Positions 17,801 through 26,208 of a stretch of 64,000 nucleotides of DNA are shown piece by piece (the first letter of the stretch is position 1; each line of letters starts with the position of its first letter). The notes below the pieces were generated by a model that was given only the letters and a program-made list of their open reading frames with translations, ran no database searches and had not been told where the DNA came from. Position numbers and translations under genes: made by a program. The DNA comes from Oscillatoriales cyanobacterium (lineage in GTDB: Bacteria > Cyanobacteriota > Cyanobacteriia > Cyanobacteriales > Microcoleaceae), in contig RDXX01000014.1 of assembly GCA_004292955.1 (NCBI GenBank), positions 27,990 through 91,989 of the forward strand, read 5' to 3'.

Positions 17801-20800
17801 CGAACGCTCAAGTGACAACTGCGATCGTTGCCGCGAACCAACCTCCGGTAGCCAATAACGCCAACAGCGCGATCGCACCCAGCAGCACCGTTTTACTGAC
17901 CGGATTGGGAGGCACAGATCCCGACGGGACGATCGCCTCCTTCACCATCAACACCCTACCGCCAGCAGCCCAAGGAACCTTGTTTCTGGGCAATCCCGCG
18001 TCTGGGGGAATTGCCGTCACAGCGGGTCAAACTCTCACACCCGCTCAAATCAATCAATTATTTTTCCAAGCGACCAACTCCTTTGCCGGAGCGAACTTCA
18101 CCTACAGCGCTACCGACAATCAAGGCCTCACCAGTCCCGGCACCGCTACCGTCTCTGCGGTACTGCCGACACCCAACAAACCTCCTGTAGCCAACAACGC
18201 CAACATCAGCCTACCTCCGAACAGCACAGCCAACATTGTCGGACTCGGAGCAACCGACCCCGACGGAACGATCGCCTCCTACACAATCAACACCCTGCCG
18301 ACAGTCGCTCAAGGGGTGCTATTTTTAGGCAATCCCGCCTCTGGGGGAATTGCCGTCACCGCAGGTCAAATTCTCACGCCCGCTCAAATCAATCAATTAT
18401 TTTTCCAATCTACAGGCACTTTTACCGCAGCCAACTTCAGCTACAGCGCCACCGACAATCAAGGCGCTACCACCCCCGCCAGCGCTAGCGTTGCCGCCGC
18501 CATTCCAGTACCATCGCCAACACCCGCACCGGTCAACAAACCTCCGGTTGCCAATCCTGTCAACAGCAGCCAGCAGCCCAGCAGCACCGCTTTATTGACC
18601 GGATTGGGAGGCACGGACTCCGACGGGACGATCGCCTCTTTTACGATTAACACCGTGCCACCTGTCTCTCAAGGGCAGCTATTTTTAGGCAATCCCGCCA
18701 GCGGAGGCGTAGCGGTGACACCCGGCCAAGTTCTGACTCCGGCACAGATTCAGCAACTATTTTTGCAAGCCACAGGCAACTTTACGGGAACCAACTTCAG
18801 CTATACCGCCACCGACAACGGCGGTGCCACCAATGCTGCTACCGCAACTGTAGCGGCAATCCCTCTGCCAGTGCCGACACCAACTCCTGCACCGGTGCCG
18901 ACACCAACTCCTGCGCCAGTGCCAACACCGACTCCTGCACCAGTGCCAACACCGACTCCTGCACCGGTGCCAACACCGACTCCTGCACCAGTGCCGCCTC
19001 CCAACCAGCCGCCAGTTGCCACAAATGTCAACTTCACTGTTCCCCCCAACACCAGCCCGCGAGTTCCGGGATTGGGAGGAACTGACCCCGACGGGACGAT
19101 CGTCTCTTTCACCATCAACAGCCTGCCCCCAGCAGACCAAGGACAGGTATTTTTAGGAGATCCTGCCAACGGAGGCGTTCGACTCACACCCGGTCAAGTT
19201 CTGACTCCGGCACAGATTCAGCAAATATATTTCCAAACGACGGGCAGCTTTACGGGAGCCAATTTCACCTACAGCGCCACCGACAATCAAGGCGCAACCA
19301 GTCCCGCCAATGCTACAGTTACCGCTTTGGTTCCGGTGCCGAACCAACCGCCAGTTGCCACAAATGTCAACTTCAGCACTCCGCCCAACAGTAGCAGGTT
19401 AGTCACGGGATTGGGCGGAACCGACCCCGACGGATCGATCGCCTCTTACACCATCAACACTTTGCCACCGGCAGACCAAGGAGTCCTATTTTTAGGAGAT
19501 CCGGCTTTGGGCGGAGGCGTTCGCGTCACAGCCGGCCAAGTTCTGACTCCCGCACAGCTTCAGCAAATATTTTTGCAAACGACGGCCAACTTTACAGGAG
19601 CGAATTTTAACTACAGCGCTACGGACGATCGCGGTGCTACCAGTCCCGCTAATGCTACAGTTGCTGCCATAGCTCCAGCTCCGGCACCGACTCCAACTCC
19701 GACTCCGACTCCGGCGCCAATTGTTCTCAACCAACCTCCAGTTGGCATAAATGTCAACTTCAACATTCCGCCCAACAACAGCGTGCGGGTTCCAGGATTG
19801 GGAGGAATTGACCCCGACGGGACGATCGCCTCTTTCACAATCAACACTTTGCCACCGGCGAACCAAGGAACACTGTTTTTAGGAGATCCTGCTAACGGTG
19901 GGATAGCGATCGCACCCGGTGAAATTCTCACTCCCGGACAGATTCAGCAACTGTTTTTCCAAACGACGGGCGACTTTACGGGAGCCAATTTCACCTACAG
20001 CGCCACCGACAACCGCGGCCTGATTAGTCCCGGCACCGCTACTGTTGCTGCGATTCGCCCGACGACCAACTTACCGCCATTGGTGAACAATGCTAACTTC
20101 AGTATTGCTCCCAGTGGCAGCGCCCAGGTTCCGGGATTGGGAGGCAGCGACCCCGACGGGTCGATCGCCTCTTACACGATCGACACCCTGCCCCCAGCCA
20201 ACCAAGGAGTTCTATTTTTAGGAGATCCAGCCAACGGCGGCGTTCGCGTCACACCCGGCCAAGTTCTAACTCCGGCACAAATTGAGCAATTATTTTTCCA
20301 AACCACAGGAAGTTTTACGGGAGCCACTTTCAGCTACAGCGCTACAGACGATCGCGGCGGCATTAGTCCCGCTACCGCTACTGTCGCTGCAATCTTGGGG
20401 CTGGTGGCGCCAACACCAACCCCAATATCAAATCCGATCGCCGAACCAGATACCGACTGTCTGTGCGAACCCATTGTAGAAAAACCAGGAATTAACTTTG
20501 CACCGCCGCCACCAGCGCCCGGAGTTCGATTTGTCCGGCCAATTTCGCAACTGGGAGAGGGACAAACCACCAAAGGTACAGACGGCAATGACTCGATCGC
20601 AGACAACAAAGGCAACCAAAAAATCATCGGTTTAAAAGGGAACGACCTGATTTTAGGCAAAGACGGCGCCGACGAAATTTACGGCAATGAAGGCAATGAC
20701 AGGATTTTTGCGGACACTGACACGGATATTGCTTACGGCGGCGAGGGCAACGATATCATCCATGCCGGCAAGCAGAACGACTGGATTGCAGGCGACTTAG

Positions 20801-22215
20801 GCTCTGACACCCTGTTTGGAGATGAAGGTGCCGATACGATTTTGGGAGATAACGGCCGCGATAACTCTAGCAGCGCTGCGGACGATCGCGATTTGATCTT
20901 CGGAGGTAACGGCGCAGACATCATTAACGGCAACGAAGGCGACGATACCATCCATGCCGGCAAAGGTAACGATCTTGCCCTTGGAGGCAAAGAAAATGAC
21001 ATCATTTCGGGCCAAATCGGCTCCGATACGTTGATTGGGGGCACCGGCAATGACACCTTGTTTGGCGGTTTCAACGGCAACACAGACTTCGATTCCCAGG
21101 GACGCGACTTGCTCTATGGAGGCGACGGCAACGACTTCCTCAGCGGCCAAGAAGCCAACGATACCCTGGTTGCAGGCAAAGGTAACGATCGCGCTTACGG
21201 AGGTAAAGGCAATGACCTGATCTACGGTCAATTAGGCTCTGATACCCTCTACGGCGACGCAGGCAACGATACTCTGCTAGGCGACAAAGGCGGTTCCAAC
21301 TCAGTTAACGGTGCTAGCGAAGGAGATTTAATCTTTGGCGGCACCGGTAATGACATCATCGGCGGTGGTAACGGCAATGACACCGTGCAAGCAGGCAAAG
21401 GCAATGATTGCGTTTGGGGCGGCAAAGAGAATGACTTGATTTGGGGCGAATTAGGCTCCGATACCCTTGTCGGCGACAGTGGCGATGACACGATATACGG
21501 TGGCGCTCGCAGTCGAGCTCAAGATGTCAACGGCCAGGACTTGATCTTTGGCAACATTGGTGCTGACGTACTCTTCGGCGATGAAGCTGACGATACCATC
21601 AGTGGCGGTGAAGGCGATGACAGGATTTACGGCGGTAAAAATAACGACCTCATTCACGGAGATCTTGGCAACGACAAGATTTACGGCGGTGACGGGGGCG
21701 ATGAGCTCTGCGGTGGCGAGGGCAACGATACCATTTATGGCGATCGCTCCGATAACCGGGCTGTCTCGGTGGGCGCAAACGACCAGCAAGACTGCATCAA
21801 TGGCGATGCTGGCGATGATTTGCTCTACGGCAATGAAGGGGAAGATACCCTGAATGGAGATGCTGGCACCGATACCCTAATTGGCGGTAAGGATAACGAC
21901 TTGCTCAATGGGGGTGATGGTGATGACTGGCTGTTTGGTGGCTTGGGCGACGATACTTTAATCGGAGGTATTGGGAGCGATCGATTTGTCTTGGGTGCTG
22001 ACAGTGGTACTGATACTGCGATCGGTTTTGAGGCCGGTGTCGATAAGTTTATTTTGATTGGCGGCCTGAGTTTCCAGCAGTTGCAATTGAGCACCACTCC
22101 TGACGGTACGTTGCTGCGAGTCGCAGGAACCGATCGGGTTTTAGCGAATCTGGTGGGGATTAATGGGGCGATCGGCTCCTCGGATTTCCTGTCATCAATT
22201 ATCTTGCCTTCTTAG
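14836..22215 (+). CDS. Giant DUF4347 / lectin / DUF11 / cadherin-like / RTX exoprotein
   Basis: A 2459-residue modular surface or secreted protein. Order: DUF4347 (about 40-205; VVSHGREAAVAIG, SILLYGCNVAVGESG); an L-type lectin-like beta sandwich (about 212-485; DGTGADGISFFLIDG, GYLGVGFDEYGNFSD); four DUF11 repeats (about 490-995; TYTITAQNxGPS); seven cadherin-like repeats (about 1000-1855; GLGGTDPDGTIASFTINTLP) with PTPAPV linkers; RTX calcium-binding repeats (about 1915-2380; GGxGNDxIYG); and a C-terminal module (FVLGADSGTDTAIGFEAGVDKF). The RTX-plus-C-terminal arrangement suggests type I secretion. The lectin and cadherin-like parts suggest adhesion or sheath binding. No classical signal peptide is seen. 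No transporter gene is adjacent. The DUF4347 and C-terminal modules recur in the 59-62 kb protein. Confidence 0.88.
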   Translation: MKTSPNTSNVSAVKIRKSTNITTTNNLFFKPANSTAYLESKTYLVVVDSRVENYEELIRGVKPGSEVLVLDPTRDAIAQITEFLGHYHSINSLHVVSHGREAAVAIGRTELNIDNLETYSSQLQQWGKALNKPGSILLYGCNVAVGESGIKFIQKLSELTGANIAASNNLTGSAALGGDWELEITTGQIDAELAFKPEVLKTYNHVLGTLVTESFQNPTALGPWIYGTSGGAIQPGLTSGSGPGIIPSLGLGDPPGSGALRLTSNANNQAAFVIYNNPISSTDGIRVAFDLFAYDGTGADGISFFLIDGAATPTQAGGFGGSLGYAPNNSSGIPGIVGGYLGVGFDEYGNFSDPSEGRLGGPGSIPDAVGIRGSQTGEYKFLTNNVIPGGIDNPTVTDRTLARKRVQITLQPSTPTIPSRFFVNIDLNGDNLFNGPGESAIDIPNLAAVNGTIPPTFKFGFASSTGAVTNIHEIRNLSVETVTAPTISADIATVKTGPAFALPNSSITYTITSTNNGPNDATNVLIQDPLPPGLTFSSADNGGIFNPTTRSVSWPVISTLANGASVTRSITVTAPATIGSVTNLAFSSSSTFDPNLINNTGEGVVSQATTAIVPATADIITSKTGPTTAVAGSTVTYTITSQNSGPSSATNVTVTDALPAGLTGVTASDGGSYNPATGVVTFPAIATLGIGAANAVSRTVSFSTPNTGTVIDIARSTAETPDPNSANNNGTAAIAQVSTTITSSADVVTTKAGPASVTPGATATYTITAQNVGPSAAANVSITDTLPVGLTGVTASNGGTYNPATGIVTWTAIASLASGAANAVTRTVSIVAPASGTVANTARSTSDTADPNTANNNGTAANAQVTTTITASADVVTTKAGPASIAPGATATYTITAQNAGPSSATNVVITDTLPLGLTGVTASNGGSYNPATGIVSWTAIASLASGAANAITRTVSVVAPATGSVVNTARSTAATADPNSGNNNGTAANAQVTTAIVAANQPPVANNANSAIAPSSTVLLTGLGGTDPDGTIASFTINTLPPAAQGTLFLGNPASGGIAVTAGQTLTPAQINQLFFQATNSFAGANFTYSATDNQGLTSPGTATVSAVLPTPNKPPVANNANISLPPNSTANIVGLGATDPDGTIASYTINTLPTVAQGVLFLGNPASGGIAVTAGQILTPAQINQLFFQSTGTFTAANFSYSATDNQGATTPASASVAAAIPVPSPTPAPVNKPPVANPVNSSQQPSSTALLTGLGGTDSDGTIASFTINTVPPVSQGQLFLGNPASGGVAVTPGQVLTPAQIQQLFLQATGNFTGTNFSYTATDNGGATNAATATVAAIPLPVPTPTPAPVPTPTPAPVPTPTPAPVPTPTPAPVPTPTPAPVPPPNQPPVATNVNFTVPPNTSPRVPGLGGTDPDGTIVSFTINSLPPADQGQVFLGDPANGGVRLTPGQVLTPAQIQQIYFQTTGSFTGANFTYSATDNQGATSPANATVTALVPVPNQPPVATNVNFSTPPNSSRLVTGLGGTDPDGSIASYTINTLPPADQGVLFLGDPALGGGVRVTAGQVLTPAQLQQIFLQTTANFTGANFNYSATDDRGATSPANATVAAIAPAPAPTPTPTPTPAPIVLNQPPVGINVNFNIPPNNSVRVPGLGGIDPDGTIASFTINTLPPANQGTLFLGDPANGGIAIAPGEILTPGQIQQLFFQTTGDFTGANFTYSATDNRGLISPGTATVAAIRPTTNLPPLVNNANFSIAPSGSAQVPGLGGSDPDGSIASYTIDTLPPANQGVLFLGDPANGGVRVTPGQVLTPAQIEQLFFQTTGSFTGATFSYSATDDRGGISPATATVAAILGLVAPTPTPISNPIAEPDTDCLCEPIVEKPGINFAPPPPAPGVRFVRPISQLGEGQTTKGTDGNDSIADNKGNQKIIGLKGNDLILGKDGADEIYGNEGNDRIFADTDTDIAYGGEGNDIIHAGKQNDWIAGDLGSDTLFGDEGADTILGDNGRDNSSSAADDRDLIFGGNGADIINGNEGDDTIHAGKGNDLALGGKENDIISGQIGSDTLIGGTGNDTLFGGFNGNTDFDSQGRDLLYGGDGNDFLSGQEANDTLVAGKGNDRAYGGKGNDLIYGQLGSDTLYGDAGNDTLLGDKGGSNSVNGASEGDLIFGGTGNDIIGGGNGNDTVQAGKGNDCVWGGKENDLIWGELGSDTLVGDSGDDTIYGGARSRAQDVNGQDLIFGNIGADVLFGDEADDTISGGEGDDRIYGGKNNDLIHGDLGNDKIYGGDGGDELCGGEGNDTIYGDRSDNRAVSVGANDQQDCINGDAGDDLLYGNEGEDTLNGDAGTDTLIGGKDNDLLNGGDGDDWLFGGLGDDTLIGGIGSDRFVLGADSGTDTAIGFEAGVDKFILIGGLSFQQLQLSTTPDGTLLRVAGTDRVLANLVGINGAIGSSDFLSSIILPS
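16296..17822 (+). repeat. Four tandem DUF11-coding repeats
   Basis: About 390-base units; the middle two are close enough in DNA (shared GTAGTTACCACCAAAGCAGG) to suggest recent duplication or gene conversion. Each codes for one Ig-like DUF11 domain of the giant protein. Confidence 0.85.
17836..20395 (+). repeat. Seven cadherin-like repeats with PTPAPV linkers
   Basis: Seven units of about 320-360 bases, each beginning with PPVA.N and containing DPDGTIASFTIN, PANQGxLFLGDPA and TLTPAQIQQLFFQTT. Between units 3 and 4 is a run of 24-base direct repeats (about 18874-18991) coding PVPTPTPA. Copy number in such runs is expected to vary between strains. Confidence 0.85.
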
Positions 22216-22254
22216 GGTGAGAATTGGCGGCGAAAGTCCCCTATTCTCATAAGA

Positions 22255-22289
22255 AAACGCCACAGCAACTTACAAGTTCTGTGGCGTTT
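22255..22289 (+). terminator. Terminator hairpin of the giant gene
   Basis: AAACGCCACAG (22255-22265) pairs perfectly with CTGTGGCGTTT (22279-22289), 40 bases after the stop codon. The stem is 11 bp and is flanked by A-rich and T-containing sequence. Confidence 0.7.
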
Positions 22290-22324
22290 CGATAATTTTC
22301 AATAATCTAAAACTCGACTGTAGC

Positions 22325-22570
22325 AAGGTTTGTAGTAAGGACTTTAGTCCTTCTTGCTTGCAAGGTTTGTAGTAAGGACTTTAGTCCTTCTTACTTGCAA
22401 GGTTTGTAGCAAGGACTTTAGTCCTTCTTGCTTGCAAGGTTTGTAGTAAGGACTTTAGTCCTTCTTACTTGCAAGGTTTGTAGTAAGGACTTTAGTCCTT
22501 CTTGCTTGCAAGGTTTGTAGTAAGGACTTTAGTCCTTCTTGAATGTGGGCTAAAGTCCTCACTACAAACC
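22325..22570. repeat. Six-copy 37-bp hairpin tandem array
   Basis: Six near-identical 37-base units, each containing the palindrome AAGGACTTTAGTCCTT. Units differ mainly in TTG/TTA and GTAGT/GTAGC positions. The array closes with one inverted arm (GGCTAAAGTCCTCACTACAA). It lies between convergent genes. It is not a CRISPR array, since the inter-palindrome segments are the same in every unit. Confidence 0.9.
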
Positions 22571-22597
22571 AAATTCGATCTGATAGAACTCAGAAGT

Positions 22598-23503
22598 TTA
22601 CTTGCACATGATCAAGTTTCCAGCCGAGATGAATCCCGGAACAGGGGCTGAAATCTCAACCCAATTGCGGTCTTCTCCATTCTTATCTTTGACTAACTGG
22701 AAATTCGGCACAAGCGTTACTTGACCGTTAGCGGGTACGCCGCCTTTAACTGTCGCAGTCTTTGAAGGCTCCGCACGAATAGCCAGACCTTTCGGTGCTA
22801 CGCGAGGTTCTACTTGGCGGCACAGGCTGACGGGGCCCGTTGTTGGTGCTGGTGTTGGTGCTGGTGTTGGCGCAGGTGCTGGCGCAGGTGCTGGTGCTGG
22901 TGTTGGCGCAGGTGCAGGTGCTGGTGCTGGTGCTGGTGCAGGTGCTGGTGCAGGTGCTGGTGCAGGTGCTGGTGCAGGTGCTGGCGCTGGCGCTGGCGCT
23001 GGTGCTGGCGCTGGCGCAGGTGCAGGTGCAGGTGCAGGCGCAGGTGCTGGTGCTGGTGCTGGTGCTGGACTTGGGGAAGGAGCTTGACTAATTGTGCACG
23101 AAGCTAAATTAGCCTCGTTGTTCGGGTATCCGGTAGCTATATACCCTTTTACGGGAGCGGTAATTTGAATCCAGAGGCGGCCGTCGGAGGCTTTAACAGA
23201 AGTAGCGCCTTGGAACAGCGTTACCTGAGTATTCATGGCTACACCGCCAACTCTCACGGATTTGGGGTCTGGGCTCTGGCGAACTGTCAAACCTTCTTTG
23301 GGAGTTACTTTGCGGCAAAGCGTGTCAGCTTGGGCGATTTGAAAAGTAGCGCTGTCTTCAAAGGAAATTTTTTCAGCATCCTGACTGGTAGTGGATGCTG
23401 GTGAGGTGGCAACACCGATCGCAGTCGCCTGCACACTTCCGGCTACAATGGCGATCGCGCCCAGCAATGCAGCGGGTTTGTTCCAGCAATTCAAGTTTTT
23501 CAT
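22598..23503 (-). CDS. Exported protein with two SH3b-like domains and a Pro-Ala linker
   Basis: A 301-residue exported protein. Residues 1-30 are a signal sequence (KPAALLGAIAIVAGSVQATA). An SH3b-like domain spans about 60-135 (CRKVTPKEGLTVRQSPDP, VTLFQGATSV, GRLWIQITAPVKGYIATGY). A long (PA)n stretch runs about 142-225, and a second SH3b-like domain spans about 230-300 (CRQVEPRVAPKGLAIRAEPS, NWVEISAPVPGFISAGNLI). Such domains often bind cell-wall material. The linker is encoded by GCTGGT/GCAGGT hexamers (about 22841-23080) prone to slippage. The ATG at 23503 has GGAG eight bases upstream. Function beyond wall association is unknown. Confidence 0.8.
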   Translation of the reverse strand: MKNLNCWNKPAALLGAIAIVAGSVQATAIGVATSPASTTSQDAEKISFEDSATFQIAQADTLCRKVTPKEGLTVRQSPDPKSVRVGGVAMNTQVTLFQGATSVKASDGRLWIQITAPVKGYIATGYPNNEANLASCTISQAPSPSPAPAPAPAPAPAPAPAPAPAPAPAPAPAPAPAPAPAPAPAPAPAPAPAPAPAPAPTPAPAPAPAPAPTPAPTPAPTTGPVSLCRQVEPRVAPKGLAIRAEPSKTATVKGGVPANGQVTLVPNFQLVKDKNGEDRNWVEISAPVPGFISAGNLIMCK

Positions 23504-24057
23504 CCGTTCAACTCCTCAATCTAATCAAAACCATTATCTTTATTGCTGGTCAATATAGCAAAAAAAGCGATTTGTCTTCCAGAAAAATACTGTCTATAAC
23601 AGAATACTGCCTGCAAGTCAATTTTTATTTGTATAAATTAATGCAGCGTAAGATTTAAGCGAGGAAAAATTAAGCTGCTGCACCTGTAAATTGCTCGTTA
23701 TGGTAGAACCCGAGAAGGCGAGAGGGAGAGAGGGAGAGGGGGAGAGGGGAAGAGTCAACCGTCTACAGTTCACATGTGTGGCAGGCGATCGCACTTTACC
23801 TTAAAATTACCGCAAAGAGCGCCAATCGCTAGCATTAGTTGAAGTCCCCTAATCGCGGCTGTGGAGTCAATTTTTGAATAGCAAATAACAAATCTAAAAT
23901 AGAGTGTTGAATCCCCAAATCTCGGCTGTGGAGTCAAATCTCAAATCTCAAATCGACTGACGTTTTTTGCTTCAATCTATCAAAAGACGGATTTTTTCTA
24001 AGAAGTGGGCGCAGGATAACCTCTATCTGGAGAATGGTTTAGCCGATCGCGCCAATC
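23504..24057. other. Gene-free stretch with short repeats
   Basis: No convincing gene. Contains a GAGAGGG tract (about 23719-23750) and two copies of a segment ending CTCGGCTGTGGAGTCAA or CGCGGCTGTGGAGTCAA (about 23850-23872 and 23914-23938), the second followed by AAATCTC heptamers. Nothing else seen. Confidence 0.5.
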
Positions 24058-24093
24058 GAGTACAAATAGGATGTTATATCTCATTTTGTACTC
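24058..24093. promoter_or_regulatory. Inverted repeat next to the start of the helical exported protein
   Basis: GAGTACAAA (24058-24066) and TTTGTACTC (24085-24093) are exact inverted copies with an 18-base spacer, ending one base before the ATG at 24095. Position suggests an operator or an RNA hairpin masking the start. The half-site slightly resembles cyanobacterial LexA-type AGTAC sites, but this is not a firm match. Confidence 0.4.
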
Positions 24094-24094
24094 T

Positions 24095-24541
24095 ATGAAA
24101 CTGAATTATTTTACCAAACGGCTTTCGACTCTCGGGCGCTATCTGGCTGCAACTGTGCTTTGCGTGTCAGCGATGGCATTTGCTTGGCAGGGTGCATTTT
24201 TCTCGAACACCGCAGCAATGGCCTCTCTTGCTGTAAGCTCGATCGCAGCAGCAGATATAGGCGATAAAGTTCAAGACAAAGCCAGCACAGATGCCGGAAG
24301 AGCCAAGAACTTCATCCGAGATACAGAAGAGAAGGTGAAGGAAACAGCCAAGACAAATGCTGCTAAAGTCGATCGAGCATCAGAAGATGGTAGTGTAGTC
24401 GAGCGCAAAGCCAAGAAAGATGCAGCTACAATTGAGAAAAGAGCAGAAGAAGATTCAGCTCGCACACAGAAAGCAGTAGATAACACAAAGAATGCTGTGG
24501 AGCGCGCTGTTGACAGTATCAAAGGTGCTTTTAGCAAGTAG
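24095..24541 (+). CDS. Exported amphipathic-helix (LEA/apolipoprotein-like) protein
   Basis: A 148-residue protein from the ATG at 24095. An alternative ATG at 24071 adds eight residues. Residues 1-45 form a signal or membrane segment (LAATVLCVSAMAFAWQGAFF). The rest is charged, Ala-rich helix with an 11-residue-like rhythm (DKASTDAGRAKNFIRDTEEKV, EERAEEDSARTQKAVDNTKNAV-like), as in LEA or CsbD-type stress proteins. No enzyme motif. Function unrecognised; envelope stress or desiccation protection is only a guess from composition. An inverted repeat covers the region directly before the start. Confidence 0.6.
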   Translation: MKLNYFTKRLSTLGRYLAATVLCVSAMAFAWQGAFFSNTAAMASLAVSSIAAADIGDKVQDKASTDAGRAKNFIRDTEEKVKETAKTNAAKVDRASEDGSVVERKAKKDAATIEKRAEEDSARTQKAVDNTKNAVERAVDSIKGAFSK

Positions 24542-24560
24542 AAAATAAATCATACTCAGT

Positions 24561-24622
24561 AGGTTTGTAGTGAGGACTTTAGTCCTTCTTTTCCCGAGGA
24601 CTTTAGTCCTCACTACAAACCA
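24561..24622. repeat. GTAGTGAGGACTTTAGTCC inverted repeat
   Basis: AGGTTTGTAGTGAGGACTTT and its inverted partner GGACTTTAGTCCTCACTACA form a long hairpin 20 bases after the stop of the preceding gene. Likely doubles as a terminator. Same family as 3107-3180 and 22325-22570. Confidence 0.7.
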
Positions 24623-24769
24623 AGCTTACGGCGCTCGCTCTCTTCGGACAGGATATTAGGTTTTTTCGCCTTGTCAGGTCGATCGAAACTCAAAACATCG
24701 ATCTACATTAACCAAAACCCCTACAGTCAGAGTAAAACCCAGGGCGGTTTTATTGTCGTTAGACAAATT

Positions 24770-24839
24770 AGGTACGTTGTTGCGCTTCAGCGCTCTTTCT
24801 AATATTAGCTAAAGAGCGCTGAAGCGCAACAACGTACCT
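24770..24839. repeat. Perfect 70-bp palindrome, copy 1
   Basis: Two exact 29-base arms (AGGTACGTTGTTGCGCTTCA... and its complement) around a 12-base AT-rich loop. A second full copy is at 40343-40412 and a partial one near 30893-30922. It lies downstream of the convergent pheS gene. Confidence 0.9.
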
Positions 24840-24868
24840 TCAGAGTAAAACCGACCTCAAGCCACTAC

Positions 24869-25873
24869 TTAAAACTGCCGCAAAAATCGTAAATCGCTAG
24901 CATAAACCCGGCGAATGTCATCAATTTCATAAAGTACCATAGCGAACCGCTCCACCCCAAAACCGGCTGCAAATCCAGTATACTTTTCTGGATCTAAACC
25001 GACTCCTTTAAGAACATTAGGATCTACTACACCGCAGCCCAAAACTTCCAGCCATTTGCCGTTCCACTGCAAATCAACTTCAGCAGAAGGTTCTGTAAAC
25101 GGAAAGTAACTCGTGCGGAAACGAATCGGCAAATCTTGCCCGAACATTTGTCGCAAAAACTCTTTAATTGTGCCTTTCAAGTCAGTAAATGTCAGATTTT
25201 CACCAATAGCTAAAAGTTCAATTTGGTGGAATACTGCCGCGTGAGTAGCATCAACAGTATCGCGGCGGTAAACGCGGCCGGGTGAGACAATCCGAATCGG
25301 CGGTTTGTGCTGTTCCATGTAGCGAATTTGCACCGAGGATGTTTGAGTCCGCAGCAAGTCGCCACCGGGCAGGTAAAATGTATCTTGCATATCCCGCGCC
25401 GGGTGATCGGGCGGAGTGTTCAGCGCCTCGAAGTTGTAATAATCTGTTTCCATTTCCGGGCCGTTGGCGACGGTATAGCCCAGGCCGACAAAGATATCGA
25501 GAGCGCGGTCTATGACGGCGTTTAAGGGGTGAATTCTGCCTTGGGGGCGAAAAATCCCCGGCATGGTGACATCGAGGGTTTCTGAGGCTAATTTGGCTTC
25601 AATTTGGGCGTTTTGGAGGGCGGCGCGCTTGTCTTCTAAGTCGGCTTGTAGGGCTTCTTTTACAGTATTGGCGATCGCGCCTACTTTTGGCCGCTGATCG
25701 GCTGACAGTTTCCCCATCATGCCTAAAATTTGAGAGAGTTGGCCTTTTTTGCCTAGGTAGCCGACGCGCAACTGTTCGAGTTGTTCGAGGGTATTCGCAG
25801 TTGCGATCGCACTTTTGGACTCTTGGCCCAGGGTTTCTAGTTGAGTTTCAATGTCGCTGAGCTGGACAGTCAT
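24869..25873 (-). CDS. pheS: Phenylalanyl-tRNA synthetase alpha subunit
   Basis: A 334-residue PheRS alpha chain, which charges tRNA-Phe with PheT as partner. The N-terminal coiled coil (about 1-85) is followed by the class II catalytic domain: [56 protein letters not shown]-type [34 protein letters not shown] (motif 2 region), and [18 protein letters not shown] (motif 3). Length and motifs are complete. pheT is not adjacent, which is usual in cyanobacteria. Confidence 0.96.
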   Translation of the reverse strand: MTVQLSDIETQLETLGQESKSAIATANTLEQLEQLRVGYLGKKGQLSQILGMMGKLSADQRPKVGAIANTVKEALQADLEDKRAALQNAQIEAKLASETLDVTMPGIFRPQGRIHPLNAVIDRALDIFVGLGYTVANGPEMETDYYNFEALNTPPDHPARDMQDTFYLPGGDLLRTQTSSVQIRYMEQHKPPIRIVSPGRVYRRDTVDATHAAVFHQIELLAIGENLTFTDLKGTIKEFLRQMFGQDLPIRFRTSYFPFTEPSAEVDLQWNGKWLEVLGCGVVDPNVLKGVGLDPEKYTGFAAGFGVERFAMVLYEIDDIRRVYASDLRFLRQF

Positions 25874-25983
25874 TTTGATTTTAGATTTTAGGTTTTAGAT
25901 TTTAGATTGATGGCGATTTTGGGCCAAGCTGAGTTTAGCGCAATTTTGGTGTGGCTGACTTGTAGATTTTAGATTGATCGCTG

Positions 25984-26106
25984 GGGAGCATCTCATTTTT
26001 GTTTGCAAAAAACATTTCTTTTTACAACAGTGCTGTCCCCGCTCGCTTGCTTATAGAACCAAGCGAGCGGGGACAGCACTGTTAAAAGCAAAACTGAGAT
26101 GCACCC
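25984..26106. mobile_element. MITE-like element, GTCCCCGCTCGCTTG core, copy 1
   Basis: About 120 bp bounded by GCATCTCATTTTTG and AAAACTGAGATGCACCC. Inside, CAGTGCTGTCCCCGCTCGCT pairs with AGCGAGCGGGGACAGCACTG. The right terminus TGAGATGCACCC matches that of the other MITE family (for example 56754-56765), although the core is different. No ORF. Confidence 0.75.
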
Positions 26107-26208
26107 GGTGGCTGCTTAATGCGTAATAGGTAATAGATAATTGCAAGTAAAACCGATCGCCCTACTTGAATCTAGTTTAAGATTATTCTCAGGCCTCTAA
26201 AAATTTCA

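Noticed and set aside
22325..22570. Regular 37-base spacing suggestive of a CRISPR array
   Set aside because: All units are the same along their whole length; there are no unique spacers and the palindrome matches a dispersed repeat found singly elsewhere.
22840..23107. Plus-strand frames rich in Leu/Val/Cys/Trp opposite the SH3b gene
   Set aside because: They are antisense translations of the GCTGGT/GCAGGT hexamers that encode the Pro-Ala linker.
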